From positions 22,276,751 to 22,340,750 of the forward strand of contig NC_036460.1 in NCBI RefSeq assembly GCF_002775205.1: 64,000 nucleotides of DNA, in the 5' to 3' direction. The notes below the pieces were generated by a model. The model had not been told where the DNA came from. It ran no database searches and worked only from the letters and a program-made list of their open reading frames with translations. Origin of the DNA: Xiphophorus maculatus. Its lineage: Eukaryota; Chordata; Actinopteri; Cyprinodontiformes; Poeciliidae. The translations under genes were made by a program, and so were the position numbers. Of the stretch, positions 1 through 12,439 are shown one piece after another (the stretch's first letter is position 1; each line of letters starts with the position of its first letter).

Positions 1-3000
1 GATAAAATTTTTGTAAATAAAAACAAAAGGTCTTGCGGATATCTCTCGCAAATGAATCCGTTTTAGGCTGATTTACGTTTTTAACAGCCAAGTTCGCACT
101 TGAGCTTCTGTTAATCCAGTTGTTATTCTGTCATGCTATTTCCACGATGCCTCAGAGCTCCGCCCCAGTGGAATGAGTAGTTCTGCTTTGATGCGTAACT
201 TAGAATTTAGATCAAATGACGTAAAAGTTTGTTTGTCTCTGCTCCTGTCCACTCCAGCCAGATTCATCTCCAAGCAGATCCTGCGTGGTTCCACGCAGCT
301 TTTCTTCATTTCCATACCCAGGGGTGTGCATAAATTGTGGAACGATTAGTGCAATTAGAAAGGCCCCCGGCACAAAAGAAATTGTTTTATTAACGATAAT
401 AATTAAAAAAAATATAGGATCCACATCCACAATTAAATGAATGGTATATATTCACCTTTCCTTATATTTGGCAGTAAAAGTTAAATGCTTCCCCTCCTGG
501 ACCAAAAAGCAGACATTGGTATTTACTGAACGTCCCCCTGCAACTTGCCTGATGGGATTTATTTTGCAAATGGCATTCAGATTTAATTTTTTTAGCTTTG
601 TATAACTTATCAGATTTACGTTGAAGGAGAACAAACATTACCCTTTAAAACGGATTACAACACACACACTGAAGGTTATTTCCATGTGAACAGTTTGTCA
701 TTCTGATCAGAAAAGCAAATAAACAGTTAACGTTTGACAGAAAGAGACCAAAGTTTGAGTTGTCAGACTTATACCTGTCAGACAGGTCACATGCCATTCA
801 TTCTGCTCTTCTCCATAATTATTCCATTATTGTAAGTCGTTGAAACACACAAAGACAATTAACTTTGTGATATCAAAAGAAGTTTAGGTTTGAATTTGGA
901 AACGAAGGAGGAAGTAATAAAAACATCTTGGTAATTACATTTACACAATCATTATCATTATAGTTTTTGCTCACCTGCCACGGATGATTTTTTTTATTCT
1001 GTAGGTGCTGGTGAATGTAGAATCCAAAAAGTATCAAGAAAATTGGACAGAGATCAAGAGTTCCTGTTGGAGATTGTTCAATCTTTTCCTCGGAGGGCCT
1101 TCAGCACCAACTTTTATAGCTCCAACAAGCAAACACCCTCCAATGTTTCTTCATCCCAACACTCCGCCCTCCTCTTCCTGCAAAGCAAACACACACACTC
1201 CCTCTCTCTCACTACATCCTTGAACACACACGATGAGCCCTCTCACTACATTCAACCCCCCCTGTTCCCACTCCCACCCACCAATTGAGGTGTTTTGTCC
1301 TTTGTTTTCGCACTTGGGCGTAAATTTTGTGAAACTTAATATTGGGCTTTAGACACCTTGTGGGAAGTGTGATTTGAAAAAAAAAAAAAATCTTCTCATC
1401 TCCATGGTCAAGTGTTGACCCATATGTATTGTTTCTGCAATATAAATGCTCTCATTTAATAAAAATAAATGAATAAATAGGTCAAGCATATTGCTTGACC
1501 TAATTTTTATTAAAGTTAGTTCCTCTTTGTAGTCATTAAAACCGACTTTAATTTAACGTTTTATACAGGGATTTAGTTGTGTAGATTTTGCAAAAAGCCT
1601 TGGGACTGTTTTTGCTGTAAAGGGTGTGTCACGCCATTCCTTGCTGAATGGATGGATTTACAGTATACGAAAAGCTGTTAACCCCTGCTCAGAAATGGGA
1701 AATATGCTACTCACTATTTAATCCAAGAAGGGTGAATGCAGCAATAACTATTCACGAATACTAGCAGAGGGATATGTGATACCATAGTGAAGCCTAGCAG
1801 CTTTATAATCTAATATTTCCCTACTCTTTGTGAAAAGGATCAGTTACATTTTCCCGTGGTCATTTCCTTGTGGGATTTTACTGGAAAAACTGGAAACTTG
1901 TTACCTTGAAGTAAGATAAAAAGATATTTTTTCCTGAAAACCCTTTTCTTGTGCTTACTGTAAGTGAGCGGTAAATGTGTGAACAAAAAGGCGGGGGTAA
2001 TTTTCTTTACCCGTCTGTCTACAGCTGATAATGTGACAATAAGAGAAAGAAACTATTTTTCAGAAATGTTACTAAAGTGAAGGCAACGATATTCATTGGA
2101 CATAAATATTTCAGTGAATATCAGAATATGGTTTAAAACAATGTTCACAGTTTTGGACAAAAGCAAACAAATTGAAGAACAATGTTGTTTGTGTTGTTGT
2201 TGATGTGATTCACATATGTGAATAAGATCCATGCATTAGAAAACCTGCACTAATATAACCTTTGACTTGTCACTTATAAAATAGAGGTGAAATCCACTAT
2301 GCAAAGCATGATGGACGGTGCATAACTCCAGACAGCCGGCCACTCTTGCTGTATTCAACGGAAATATAGAGATTTGCATGCACTGCCAATATTTATATTT
2401 TTCAAATGAGTTTCAGCCACAAAACATGACAGGGTTAGTTTGTGAGAGGAAAATAAGAGCCAAACAAAAGAGATATGTTGAAGAGCACAATGTGCTTTTC
2501 CATACTGACAGTATTCTGGCTTTGTTACTTCGATAGCATATTGAAACAGAGTAATGTGTCTTCTGTGGTTGTCACAAGGGGTCCACTGATCTAACTTTAG
2601 GGCCTGGAGCCAGTAAGGTTTCTACATACTGATAAATTCACATGATAAAAAGATAGTTCTTAACATGCAGTATCAAGGGTCACATTAATGGAATATTTTC
2701 CGTACTTGACCAGTATATATATATATATCTATATATATATGTATATTTGACTCATCCAGCATTTCAACAAGCAACAAAATGGAGCTGGAAGATGTTAAAC
2801 AAAATCTGGGAGAAGTTGCACCGCTTACTCAAATGGTGTAAAATCAAAACGCAGTAAAATCCTAAATAAAAGAATATGTCGGGTTTACTTGAGGCATGGG
2901 CCTCCGATTAAAGTTAATCAGTCGGGTTGCATCTGGCTCGGTTGAGTGGGGTTGAATTTTTTTTTTTGGCCTGATCTAAACTTTAGCACAGATTTTTCTT

Positions 3001-3350
3001 CCAGATGTGGACCAGGTGAAGCGCTCATAATTTACGTTTAGTCACTTAATTTCATTGTTCTGTCAGTGGTGAGATACAGTTGACTGATTGTGTGATACTG
3101 TCAATCAAAATGATGGAAAACAAAAAAGCCTAACATGACCTCTGTGCTGTATACCCGTCAGTGTGGGTCACCTCTTGCAAGATGCAATGTTAGAGCTTGT
3201 GCAATGTGTTGAAATTGCTATGTAATATTGACTTCATTTTTAGCTTTACATCATGTCATAATATTGTTTATTCCCTCATTAAAAACATAGCTGTAGTGTT
3301 GCCTTTATTCTTTCGTGCATGTTACAGAAACCCTTTAATTTCCATGGCAA
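1..3350. other. Left flank without a recognisable gene
   Basis: I find no exon that can be tied to a known family. A pyrimidine-rich tract ending in TAG at about 1005 looks like a splice acceptor, and AATAAA motifs follow at about 1460-1475. A terminal exon of a + strand gene is therefore conceivable at about 1006-1480, but its translation (to about 1220) is low-complexity Ser/Pro/Thr/His and matches nothing I recognise. A short imperfect AT tract lies at about 2712-2742. In mammals TMPRSS4 and SCN4B lie on this side of IL10RA, but no serine protease or Ig-domain exon is visible here. Confidence 0.4.
1478..1502. repeat. Perfect 25-nt palindrome with nuclear-receptor half-sites
   Basis: Two 11-nt arms (TAGGTCAAGCA and its complement) flank the loop TAT. 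The outer parts of the arms are AGGTCA and TGACCT, the classic nuclear-receptor half-site as an inverted pair. It sits just after clustered AATAAA motifs, so an RNA hairpin near a 3' end is an alternative reading. No function is demonstrated. Confidence 0.6.
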
Positions 3351-3364
3351 CCATTCAGCTATGC

Positions 3365-3625
3365 ACAGCTCCTCCTTAGAGCTGCGATTTCCCAGCTCCC
3401 GCCTCTACCACAGCTCCCCCACTCCTCTTCAGACTAGCCTGCAATAATTGGCAAACACCTGGTGGAACCGTGCACCTGCCGAGCTCACCATACCAGCTAC
3501 TTCTCAGTGCAACGTTGTAAAATTGTTATTAAAGGGTTAACAGAGGAGCTATGCTGTGATGACTTTCTGAAGGCGGAGTTTAATAATGAGCAGGAGTTTT
3601 TAAAGAGATAGAGGGCCAATTTCAA
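3365..3625. repeat. Probable degraded interspersed repeat
   Basis: The stretch from the CT-rich block at 3365 to 'gagatagagggcc' near 3615 resembles a dispersed fish element I have seen adjoining genes. I cannot see terminal repeats or a target-site duplication, so the boundaries are approximate and the class is unassigned. Confidence 0.25.
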
Positions 3626-4931
3626 GGTGTGAAATTAGGAAGTAATAATTATTTTATCATATTTGATAGCATTTTTATAGCGAGTGTAGTTAACATAGTT
3701 ACTTGATTGTGTTATAAAATCGCACTATGTGCCTTGAAAACACATAATACTGCCCATTAAAAATAAGGTTTACCGCTTGCCCTCAAAAACTCTCCCTTCT
3801 CACAGAGTATAACATTTCTTTGCAAGTGGAAGTCATTGATTCTCCTTTTCTTGTTAAATGAATTATGTAGCATGATGAGGCCTGCCAGCAGAAAACCATT
3901 TCCACATTCTTCGCTGCACACCACTGGCTTGATGCTTCACTAGGCGTGTTCCCATAAAACTTGTGGAACTAAAAATATCCAAGGTTGCTGCAGACTAAAG
4001 ATTGTTCTACATCAATCGTTAACATTCGTCAATCAGACGTTTGCACAAGCACAGAGTAAAGCAGACATTGTCATACCTGTGACTGAGTTGTCTCTTGTTC
4101 TTTCAACTGCTTTGGGAATAAAGGAGCTTGGACTTGTTTGTAGGCTTCCTCCTTCCTCCTCATCCATATCTGACTAATCTCAATGGATCCTTTCCAGCGG
4201 CCTCATGTACAAAGGTGGTTATGAAAATGTGGTGCACACTCTTTTCCCCTCGAAGCTTCAGGTGCATCTATATAAAAAAAAAATGACTGTGGAAATGTGT
4301 ACAGCCTCATCTTTATGACTGGCATGCATTGGCAGACATTTCCACACTGACACATAGATTGTATGTTGGTACGATATTAGTCAGAGGTCACAGTAGCTAA
4401 ACTTTTTTTTGTCTTTTTGACTGATAATTCCAAATCCACTTTTGTCTGCCAGTTTTTAAAATAGCAATATTTGATTCATATCATTGAAGATCAGATTAAC
4501 TCAATTTATTGTCTCATTTATTTTTATTCAACTTTTTTATATTTTGGCTTTCGGATTATTTCCTAATTTTTATGAAACTCTATATTGTAGAAGTAGCCAT
4601 TTGCAATTCTTATACCAGACTTATGTTTTGTTTATTTGGATATAAATATGCTACAATTAAGGATTAAAATCGAGTTTTAAACCTATTAAGTGGCCTAAAG
4701 AGCCACACACGCCATATACTGTATATCAGACTGCCAATACTGAGTTCATAACAAACGGTTACACCGCTTTCAAAGAGTTTAATTGTCTTTCAAGGACAGA
4801 TGTCACACTTCTGGCAACTCTTTTATTCGGAATAAAAGTTAATCCAGTGAAGATATTATAGGAAACCAACCGCAGGCAACGAGATGGAGGGAGGGGGGAA
4901 GAATCTAGGTTGGACGTTTGAGAAGTGAGTG

Positions 4932-5154
4932 ATCAGGATGGCAGAAGAGAATGAGCCTTTGTTACAAACAGTAGCAGATAGTCTTTACTGATCTCAGATA
5001 CCGGATGCTCACTTCCAGTATTTCCTGAACTTCCACCACTCGCACCTGATGACCCATAAATCGTTCTCGTACAAGCAACCTCAGGATGATCGTAGCTGCC
5101 AGAACCCAGAGACTCACACCTTCCTCCTGGTTTACATGGACCTAAATTGCTCAC
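4932..5154 (-). other. Unassigned ORF, possible terminal exon
   Basis: Read on the minus strand, a plausible acceptor (ACAAAAGCAG) near 5155 is followed by an open frame of about 73 codons to a stop near 4932. It encodes a Gly/Ser-rich stretch (about residues 30-46 hold SSGASGGSSGN), one Cys pair near the start, and an ISKDYLLL segment near the end. Such composition would suit the tail of a membrane receptor, but I recognise no family and no upstream partner exon with matching phase. It may be chance. Confidence 0.15.
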
Positions 5155-6170
5155 CTGCTTTTGTGTAATCGAATGTCTTTTGAACTTTTGCCTCAGACAG
5201 ATGGCATGTCATGGCTATTTTGATGTTGAGCTGGACCAATATAAATTTTCAAATTTTCCACTCGAAGTTTGGAAAAGTCAAGATGCAGCATAAACATGCC
5301 CTACATGGGGAAAATTGGAAGTCAGTTTATTTTTCTGATAAAAGTATTTAAGTTAAAGTACTTAAGTTTGCATCAGCAACATTTTATATTCTTATACAAG
5401 TAAGAGAAAGATAAAACATTTTTGCTTTATCCTCAATTAAATGAAGACATCTATTGTCTTCAGAAATCTTTGTGACATTTTGTGTTTTGCAGTTAAGCCC
5501 ATGATGTCAGAGACAGACTTACTCACCGAACTTAAATAACAGGAAACTCTCAACCACAAGGTACTGATATATGCTTTGTTGATGACTGACACGTGCTTTC
5601 AAACATGTACAGAGATATTCACACAATATGATATGATAAAGGCGATGTATTCTACCTACCTAGCAGCTGTTATAACCTTAATAAACATTTAGCAAACAGT
5701 CATAACATAAAGTTATGGAGACAAACTTTCAAAATGGATCCCAAAATGCTCACTGCTTTCAGAATTATGTGTTAGCATAGGTAAAATAAACAGGGGCGTT
5801 TGCTTAAATACCTTTTATTTTTAAGTTAGAATTTGTGTAATATTGTAGGTGACATGACTTTGCAAGGTCAAATGGTTTTGGGGAAAAACCTCAGAGGATT
5901 TCCTCTAACACAAATGGCTGCACTACTGAACTTCACCAGTGCCTTGAAAAGCTAGTGAAACTTCTTGAACCTTTTCGCATTTTGTCAACAAACCTTTGAC
6001 CTTCACACAACAGCTGTACTGATTTATATTGAGACTGAATGACACAAAAGTGTAGTTTACTCTTTACTAGTGAGGTGATCTCTACAGATGACCTCACTGC
6101 AGAGGTGTCCTTATATAGAGTACCCGAGTAATGAAGGCTGGATACAAATGCACGTCAAAACTGTCAGATT

Positions 6171-6370
6171 GGGCGTGCCGTGGTGGCGTAGGGGTTAGCG
6201 CGACCCATATTTGGAGGCCTTCAGTCCTTGACGCGGCCGTCGCGGGTTCGACCCGACGACATTTGCCACATGTCTTCCCCCCTCTCCTTCCCTGTTTCCT
6301 GTCAGCCTACTGTCATATAAGGGACACTAGAGCCCACAAAAGACCCCCTGGAGGGGTAAAAAAAAAGAAA
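6171..6370 (+). mobile_element. tRNA-derived SINE
   Basis: The 5' end carries RNA polymerase III internal promoter boxes: an A box TGGCGTAGGGG at 6184-6194 and a B box GGTTCGACCCG at 6245-6255. A body follows that includes 'tttcctgtcagcctactgtc', and the copy ends in an A-rich tail at about 6358-6370. This organisation defines a tRNA-headed SINE moved by LINE machinery. The sequence resembles a family that is abundant in teleost genomes. It is non-coding; open frames across it are incidental. Confidence 0.8.
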
Positions 6371-6487
6371 ACTTTCAGATTTTTATTTGTAAATTAATTT
6401 AAACTTTGTTTTTTACCCCCATCCATTTCACATTTAAGCTATCCTGGTTAAAAAAAACAACAACAAAAAAAAAAAGTCCCTTTCCGT

Positions 6488-6840
6488 ACGCTTTGCTTCA
6501 TACATAGGGTCTGGACGATTGTTTGCTGGAGGCGTGGACTCTGATGTTTTCAATTTTACCGAATCGCTAAAGTTTCTCCGTGATGTAATGCATCAGTTTG
6601 ACGTTATGAAAAATTGCCTGTTCTGTGAAGAAGAAGAAAAAAAAAACTGCAAAGAGAGAAATGCTGAGACGAGAAAACAAGATGGCTGTTAATGTTAATT
6701 CAATTTTTGGAAGCGTAGGCAACACAAAGTGAACAACATTGTTCACTTCCTCCTCTGTAATGGCTAAAACTACTGGAATTCTACTGGAAAAATCCAAGTC
6801 AGTGAGAAAAAGCCCAGGTGAAGCACTGAAGGGAGATTAG
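6488..6840. repeat. Dispersed repeat, copy 1 (partner at 39.1-39.5 kb)
   Basis: Several blocks recur in the same order at about 39080-39483: GCTTTGCTTCATACA near the left end, CTGCAAAGAGAGAA, AGATGGCTGTT followed by ATGTTAATTCAAT, and GCACTGAAGGGAGAT at the right end. The copies differ by substitutions and by insertion or deletion, so this is an old non-autonomous element. I see no clear terminal inverted repeats. A minus-strand ORF across it is not a gene. Confidence 0.65.
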
Positions 6841-7798
6841 CATAGCTTGGATTTGATTAGGAAGATAATGACCCTACTTAGTGTTGCTATGTTATTAAAA
6901 TCCGAGTAAAATCTGTTGAAGTATGTGGTCGTAACATGACACCATGGGAAAAAGTTTGAGGTGTGTGCATGAGTTTGCAAGGCATTGTATTGCAACAACT
7001 TCATTACCTTTTTCTGTATTACAAATATAAACATCTGTACAGGCATTCATTTGCAGTGAAGACGAATGCCAGTTTATTTTGAAAATGCCACACTGTGCTA
7101 AGATCAATAAATAAGATAAATCACTTACCCATACAGTTATCTGTTTTGGATACAAATGAATTTGGGACTTTTTTACTTGAAGTCATTGCTTGGTATACTT
7201 CTGAGTCAGTTAGTAAAAAGCACTAATATTTCTTTCTGAGTCATTTGTTTTGAATTTGGTTTCACCATGAGAAAGAGCAACAGCGTAGTTATCCTGTAAG
7301 AGTGCCACGTCATCTGTCAAAACAGGTGTTAACCCCCACCTTTACGTAGTAATGGAGGTCAGATGATTAAAAAGTACAGCTGCTTTCCTTGATGTTTCTA
7401 GTTTTGCTCATAGCTGGGGTTTCTTCAAAACTGGGGCAAAAAAAAGAGGCTTTCACCACAGTATCAGTGTACTCCGGAACGAGCTTTTAAAGCATAAAAA
7501 TGACAACAACATCCCATCAGAATCACTTAAAAGTTTTCTAATGAAGGGAGAGTGAGTTGTAGGCAGGACAAGCAAAGGAGATGGACCGGTTTGAAAAAAT
7601 GTCTGGTATGGGGACATGACAAGAAGACGTAGGCAAAAGCAGACAGAAAAGAGAGCTCTCCGTTTTAGCTCTTCAGATCCAGGGTAAAATAATCTTCTGA
7701 AAATCTTATGTCAAGTCAAAGAAGTGGGTGACAGAACTCAACTTTGGCAGGCAGGAAGAGGGGAAGAGAAGAAAAGCGGTCATTGTGGCTTGACAGGC

Positions 7799-8988
7799 AT
7801 GGGGAATAGTGGTAAGGATCCAGCTTTTAAGAAAGATTCAGTTCTATGTCATTAAGTCTTACAGCCAAGCAAGACATTCTGAATTTTAACAATCATTTAC
7901 CTTTACATTGATTGCAAGTTTTTTTTATATACTGCCTTTTTATGATGTTAGGGTGAGGAACTTGAGATGTGTTCTATAAATGGAGTAGTATGGTACTTGA
8001 CTCACAACCTAGTTTTTGTCTTTCCACAGACGTTTTTCTGTCTTAATAAAGTATCCATTAATAACAAATATGTACAAACTGGTTATATTAAGCCCATGCT
8101 GTCTACTTCATCTTGTAAAAATTAACACCAATAATGAAAGACGTTATAAGTTCAAAAACACTCAGATGCCACTCTTGCAGCATGTATTTTTTACTTGTTT
8201 GTTTTCGACACGCTTCAGAGGATATCTGGACGTTAACCAGTCTAAGGCCATCTGTGTTTGTGTTCACAGGAAGCAACGTGAACTCAGCAGCGGTTGGGAT
8301 CCTTGTGGGCTTCGGGATCCTGGCAATCCTCTTTACTATTGGCATTGTGCAATTCTGCTGCAAGTATAAATGCAAGAAGTTGAAAAAGTGCTGCAAGAAA
8401 AAAAGTAAGATAAAAATGAATAATACTTGGGCTACAGCATCTTGGATATCACCCACCACATACAAAATACAGCTAAAGACCACTTAAGCAACACCATTTA
8501 ACACATGATGCATGAAGTGTAATACTTTAAGTTAAATCAACCTTGTAGGCATCTTTTTTGATAGATCAATACATCAGAATAAGGAGTTTACAATATTCTC
8601 GTCTCCCTGCTATTTGCCACTTTCCAGAGTTGAATCAAAAAGGGAACGCGTGTTACTTTCGACTGATTTTGGATTAATATTTAAATCCCCGAAACCAGTA
8701 TGCAACTTTATACTCACGGAAGCAAAACAACTACAGTCATCCTTTGTTGCTGAAAACCTTTCCCATTATGTTTCTTTCTTCTTTGCAGAGCCAACAGTGA
8801 AAGACAGAGTGCTCACGTAAGTGTATTATTCTGTTCGGCCTTTCTTTCAAAACCGTATATGCAAGTTTTATTTCCTCATTTAAAATTGCCTTGTGGTAGC
8901 ACTCAACATTGCTGTGTTTTGACTTTACAGCAAAGTTGGCTTGAAAAAGTCGAAACCTCCCTTCACAATCAGCAGCTCCGTAAAATAA
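7799..8988 (+). CDS. smim35: Small single-pass membrane protein, SMIM35-like, 4 exons, 77 aa
   Basis: Coding exons are 7799-7811, 8270-8404, 8789-8816 and 8931-8988. All introns are GT-AG with good donors (gtaagg, gtaaga, gtaagt), and the phases join exactly to one frame of 78 codons including the stop. The start ATG has G at -3 and G at +4. The protein begins MGNSGS (Gly2 and Ser6 fit an N-myristoylation consensus). It then has one hydrophobic helix at about residues 11-33, then a juxtamembrane Cys/Lys cluster (Cys 34, 35, 39, 45 and 46) suited to palmitoylation, then a basic tail ending PPFTISSSVK. It lies tail-to-tail with il10ra, the position and orientation of human SMIM35 beside IL10RA. 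The gene structure is seen directly; the SMIM35 name is inference from synteny, size and topology. Possible poly(A) signals are at 9772-9777 and 10016-10021. Confidence 0.6.
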
Positions 8989-9771
8989 CAAGTCTGTGGA
9001 ATTCGGAAAACTCCTTCACAATGAAAGGAGCCCACCTCATTTTTCACATCCTTAAGCAGCATGAAGCTTATTTTTAAAGCTTACATTACTGTTTGTGTAG
9101 TTAAACTTAAGACATTATTTGATCGCATCTTAATTTTTGTATGTTGTTCTGCTTTGTAACTCCTGCATAGGTAACTTTGCATAACTGTGTTAAAGCTTTA
9201 ATTCCTCTTTTTTTTTCTTGAAGCAAAAGTATTCCAGTTGATAATTTAAAACCAATGCTGTCTCTTCTGATTCTAGAGTACACATAAAGCAATCACTTCA
9301 TCTGTAAATAGATATTGTCGTGCAATTTAACGTTGCCAGTTTTGATTTGTGTCACTAGAAACCGACAGCATGAGGTGTCTCGTGATGATAAGTCAGTTAT
9401 GCTCACTCGGAGAAACAGAGAGGAGAAGAGACAGAGTTCACTGCTGATAGTAACTGTCTGAGGCAAAGGGAAGAATATCTCACCAACTCAGCCACAGGAA
9501 CCCGGTACATCAGTTTTCTTATAAACTGCGGGTGACTTCCCTCCAAATTCACATGTCTACCGCCCATCTGAAACTTTCTATGGTTAGTGGAACTACAATG
9601 TCTCACTGTTTTTCCTCTAACGAAACTAGAAGTTGTTTGCTAAAGATTTTCTTTTCCTCAAAACAGTTTGCAGTGGGGTAACTTGATGTTGCCTATCGCG
9701 TTGAGTGAAAAACAAACATCTGTGCTCTTGATGTCTCAAAACAGAACTCCAAAGGTTTTGACAAAGGCTAA

Positions 9772-10021
9772 AATAAATGTTATTGTTCATTTCTGACATT
9801 TTATGTGTTGGATTGATTCCCTATTTGGTAGAAGAGAAACCTACATGGTATGCTATTTTTTCGGTGATAGCTTTATATACTAAAAGGATTCTGAATTAGT
9901 GGTTTCGATTGTAGATAGCAAATGCCTTATGTCTGTATAGCATATGTAAATTGAATGTAATATTTAGGTTTTTTGAGTGATTTATTGTTGAAGGTTTATT
10001 ACATCAACTGAAAACAATAAA
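9772..10021 (+). terminator. Candidate poly(A) signals of the small membrane protein gene
   Basis: AATAAA occurs at 9772-9777 and again at 10016-10021, downstream of the stop at 8988. Either could end the transcript and would give a 3' UTR of about 0.8-1.0 kb. The choice cannot be made from sequence alone. Confidence 0.35.
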
Positions 10022-10114
10022 AAGGCTTTCAAAAAACTGATTTTTTTTTAAATCAAGAAATTAGTTCAACAATGTATAAAAAGAAGTTACAATTGAAAGA
10101 GCAACTTGCAGACA

Positions 10115-10245
10115 AAATTTCTTTGACCAACACAAAGGTTTACATACCATTCCTTAGGATTTGGCAGAATTGCCTTTTAAACTACTATATGCCTTTGGTC
10201 ATCCTTCAAAAAGCGGTTCACAATAGCTTGCTCACATCTTATATA
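10115..10245 (-). mobile_element. Tc1-like transposon fragment
   Basis: The phrase 'aaaggtttacataccat' followed by 'ggttcacaatagcttgct' resembles internal sequence of Tc1-family elements of fish. Only a fragment remains and no terminal repeats are visible. A 101-codon open frame at 10072-10377 runs across it in the wrong sense and is not a gene. Confidence 0.4.
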
Positions 10246-11494
10246 CCCAGACCCAGATATAAATTAAACTCAACTTTCCCTGCAATATTAGAAAGATGCA
10301 GAAAATATAAAGAGGAAAGAATTGGACTAATTTTTAAAAACAACGGATTAGTGAATTATCCTATTAAATCGTATTAAGTTATAGTATATTTCTATTAGAT
10401 GTGCATACCTATGTGATTATATTCATTAGGTTTGAGCTGACCTGCCTTGCCTGTGCGCCCTAGTTAGACAAAAAATTAAGACGTGCTGTATTTTAGCTTG
10501 TTTGTCTTTGGTGGTATTTTGTTCTCTACTCAAGTTTCACATCTGCGGAGGCCTAAATTAACTTTCCAATCTTATTAAAAAAATATTTTAGCTCGGGTTT
10601 ATGCATATGGTCGATACTGAGGATGAAAGAAAAGGAAAATGGCAGATGGCAAGAAGAGAGTGAGAAAGCGGTCAGAGAGGATAAAAATGAAGATTTTTAA
10701 GATTAAAGATGTCTTAATCTTTAAGGAGATTAAGACAGGCTTAAAAAACTCGGATGAGGCTGTTACTTGTCAACAGTTGAGTGATGCAATGCACCATATT
10801 CAAAATTCATTGTGAAACAGTCCTTATTTAAATATACTTTAAGCATTCATTGACACCAGAAAATCCCATGTAACAGTATACTATGCAGAATATAATTATG
10901 TGTAAATATATTTGTACTGTAATGGTACTTTTTAATGTTTGATGTTATGTTTATGTGAGGGCATTACTCTATTCTGTATTAGAGGGGAAAGTCATTTTTC
11001 ATATTTGTGGCACTACTGATTTGCACTGTTACAAAAAAAAAAAAAGAAATTAAATAAATGCATCTGTACATAAACCGCAACAACCCATGCAGATCAGCTT
11101 GCAGTTAGTGGCAATTGGGTATGCATGAACGGAGAGTTGCATGCTCAAGTTGACTAGAAAGCCAAGTGATAATGTGTGCTTCACTTTTTGGTTTGTTGCA
11201 AACACTTGTATAATTTAACAATTGTAAATGTGCCTTTCATATGACATTGTGTTTCTAAATAAATAGCTTACAACACAATTAAAACCAAACTGATAACTCC
11301 AATTTCAGGTTATCACCAAGAACACTTCTATGTGCAACCTGTTCAAAACACACCTAGTCAAAACCCAGATACTCTAGAGTCAACATGTATGAGAAATTTA
11401 GGTCAAGAGTCACCAATACAGTGATTACAGTGAGTATACCTATGATCAATATAAAGTAAGATTAGCAATATCACTGTTGTAAAATATTGTATAT

Positions 11495-12375
11495 TCTTGT
11501 GGCATAACATTATGACCACATATCTTATAGTTTGTTGGTCCCATTTTCTCCAAAGACAGTCTCGATCTATCAACACATGAACTTTACAGGATGCACAAAA
11601 GTATGCTGTGGTCTCTGGGAACAATATGTTGGCAACCTACTGTATATTTGAAGTCCTTAGACTAAAAGCCCAAAGTTACACACTGTCTCTGCTGGCTTGT
11701 ATTTTGCTGCCAAAAGTTCCTCAGGTTAGCAGTCCTCTTCCTTCATCGGCACCTGTGTGATGTAAAAAAAACAACAACAAAACAAAAGGACGGCATCCGT
11801 CATCAGAACCGACCACCTTCTTCCATTGCTTCATGGTCCAGATCACATTCTGATGTCTACTGTTACATCCATTGTTGGCACTTATAATCAATAAGTCTTC
11901 TGACACAAACATACAAAACACATCTGCAATGCAGCTGAGCATGAATGCGGTTTTTCTGATGTAGCCTGTGACCTGAAAATTCAGATAGAGAGCATGCAAA
12001 CTTTTGCACATAGTTATCTGCAGGTGAACAAAGTCTAAATGCACAAGCATGGGAACCCTGACCAGTCTGCAGAATTGCTGCCCCGTTAGCAACAAACTGA
12101 AATGAAATGACATTTGGCACCATCTCCTCACACACACATAACGCTCTCAGCAATCTAAGCTAAAGTAGCTTGTTTGTTAGATTGCACCAAACTGGATGGT
12201 TTTCGCTCCTTAACAGGTACAATGATTAAAAGAGAGACCCAAGTACAGTCGACACCATGTTGGTTGTACTTGGGTCCAACCAACATGGACAACTTGTGGG
12301 TTGTCACTGGTCATAAAGTTGAGCCTGACTGTGTTTTCTTACAGCATTTTAAATTGCAATACTAGGGACATAAAG
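11495..12375 (-). mobile_element. Non-autonomous/degraded DNA transposon carrying a nested insertion
   Basis: The left part holds 'gcataacattatgaccaca' and later 'gtatgctgtggtctctggg'. The middle holds 'gaccaccttcttccattg' and 'ttcatggtccagatcaca'. The right part holds 'aagtagcttgtttgttag'. These blocks and their order match a DNA transposon family very common in teleosts, read antisense to its transposase. The frame is broken throughout. The element is interrupted at about 11878-12043 by a second repeat, described separately. Confidence 0.6.
11878..12043 (-). repeat. About 165-bp dispersed repeat nested in a transposon (copy 1)
   Basis: The reverse complement of this stretch matches 19685-19850 at roughly 95% identity by eye, beginning TTAGACTTTGTTCACCTGCA and ending near GTCAGAAGACTT. 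It interrupts the surrounding transposon between 'cattgttggcactt' and 'agcatgggaaccc', so it inserted later. Both strands stay open across much of it, which produces paired ORFs of 138 and 96 codons. The same pairing appears at the second copy, so the openness belongs to the repeat and not to a gene. Confidence 0.75.
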
Positions 12376-12439
12376 TTTTTTTTCATTTTGCTTTGTTATT
12401 TCTTAATCTCCTGATTAACATCATGACATCCTCTCTGTA

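Noticed and set aside
1005-1288. Possible terminal exon on the + strand
   Set aside because: The acceptor is plausible but the translation is low-complexity and no partner exon was found; kept only as a note in the left-flank entry.
8016-8487. 117- and 126-codon ORFs overlapping the small membrane protein exon
   Set aside because: They read through introns or the opposite strand; only 8270-8404 is coding, as shown by splice sites and phase.
10072-10377. 101-codon + strand ORF
   Set aside because: It overlaps Tc1-like sequence in the opposite sense and has no known domain.
11721-12153. 138- and 96-codon minus-strand ORFs with a repeated conserved-looking segment
   Set aside because: The conserved segment is the dispersed repeat also found at 19.7 kb; flanking codons come from a dead transposon.
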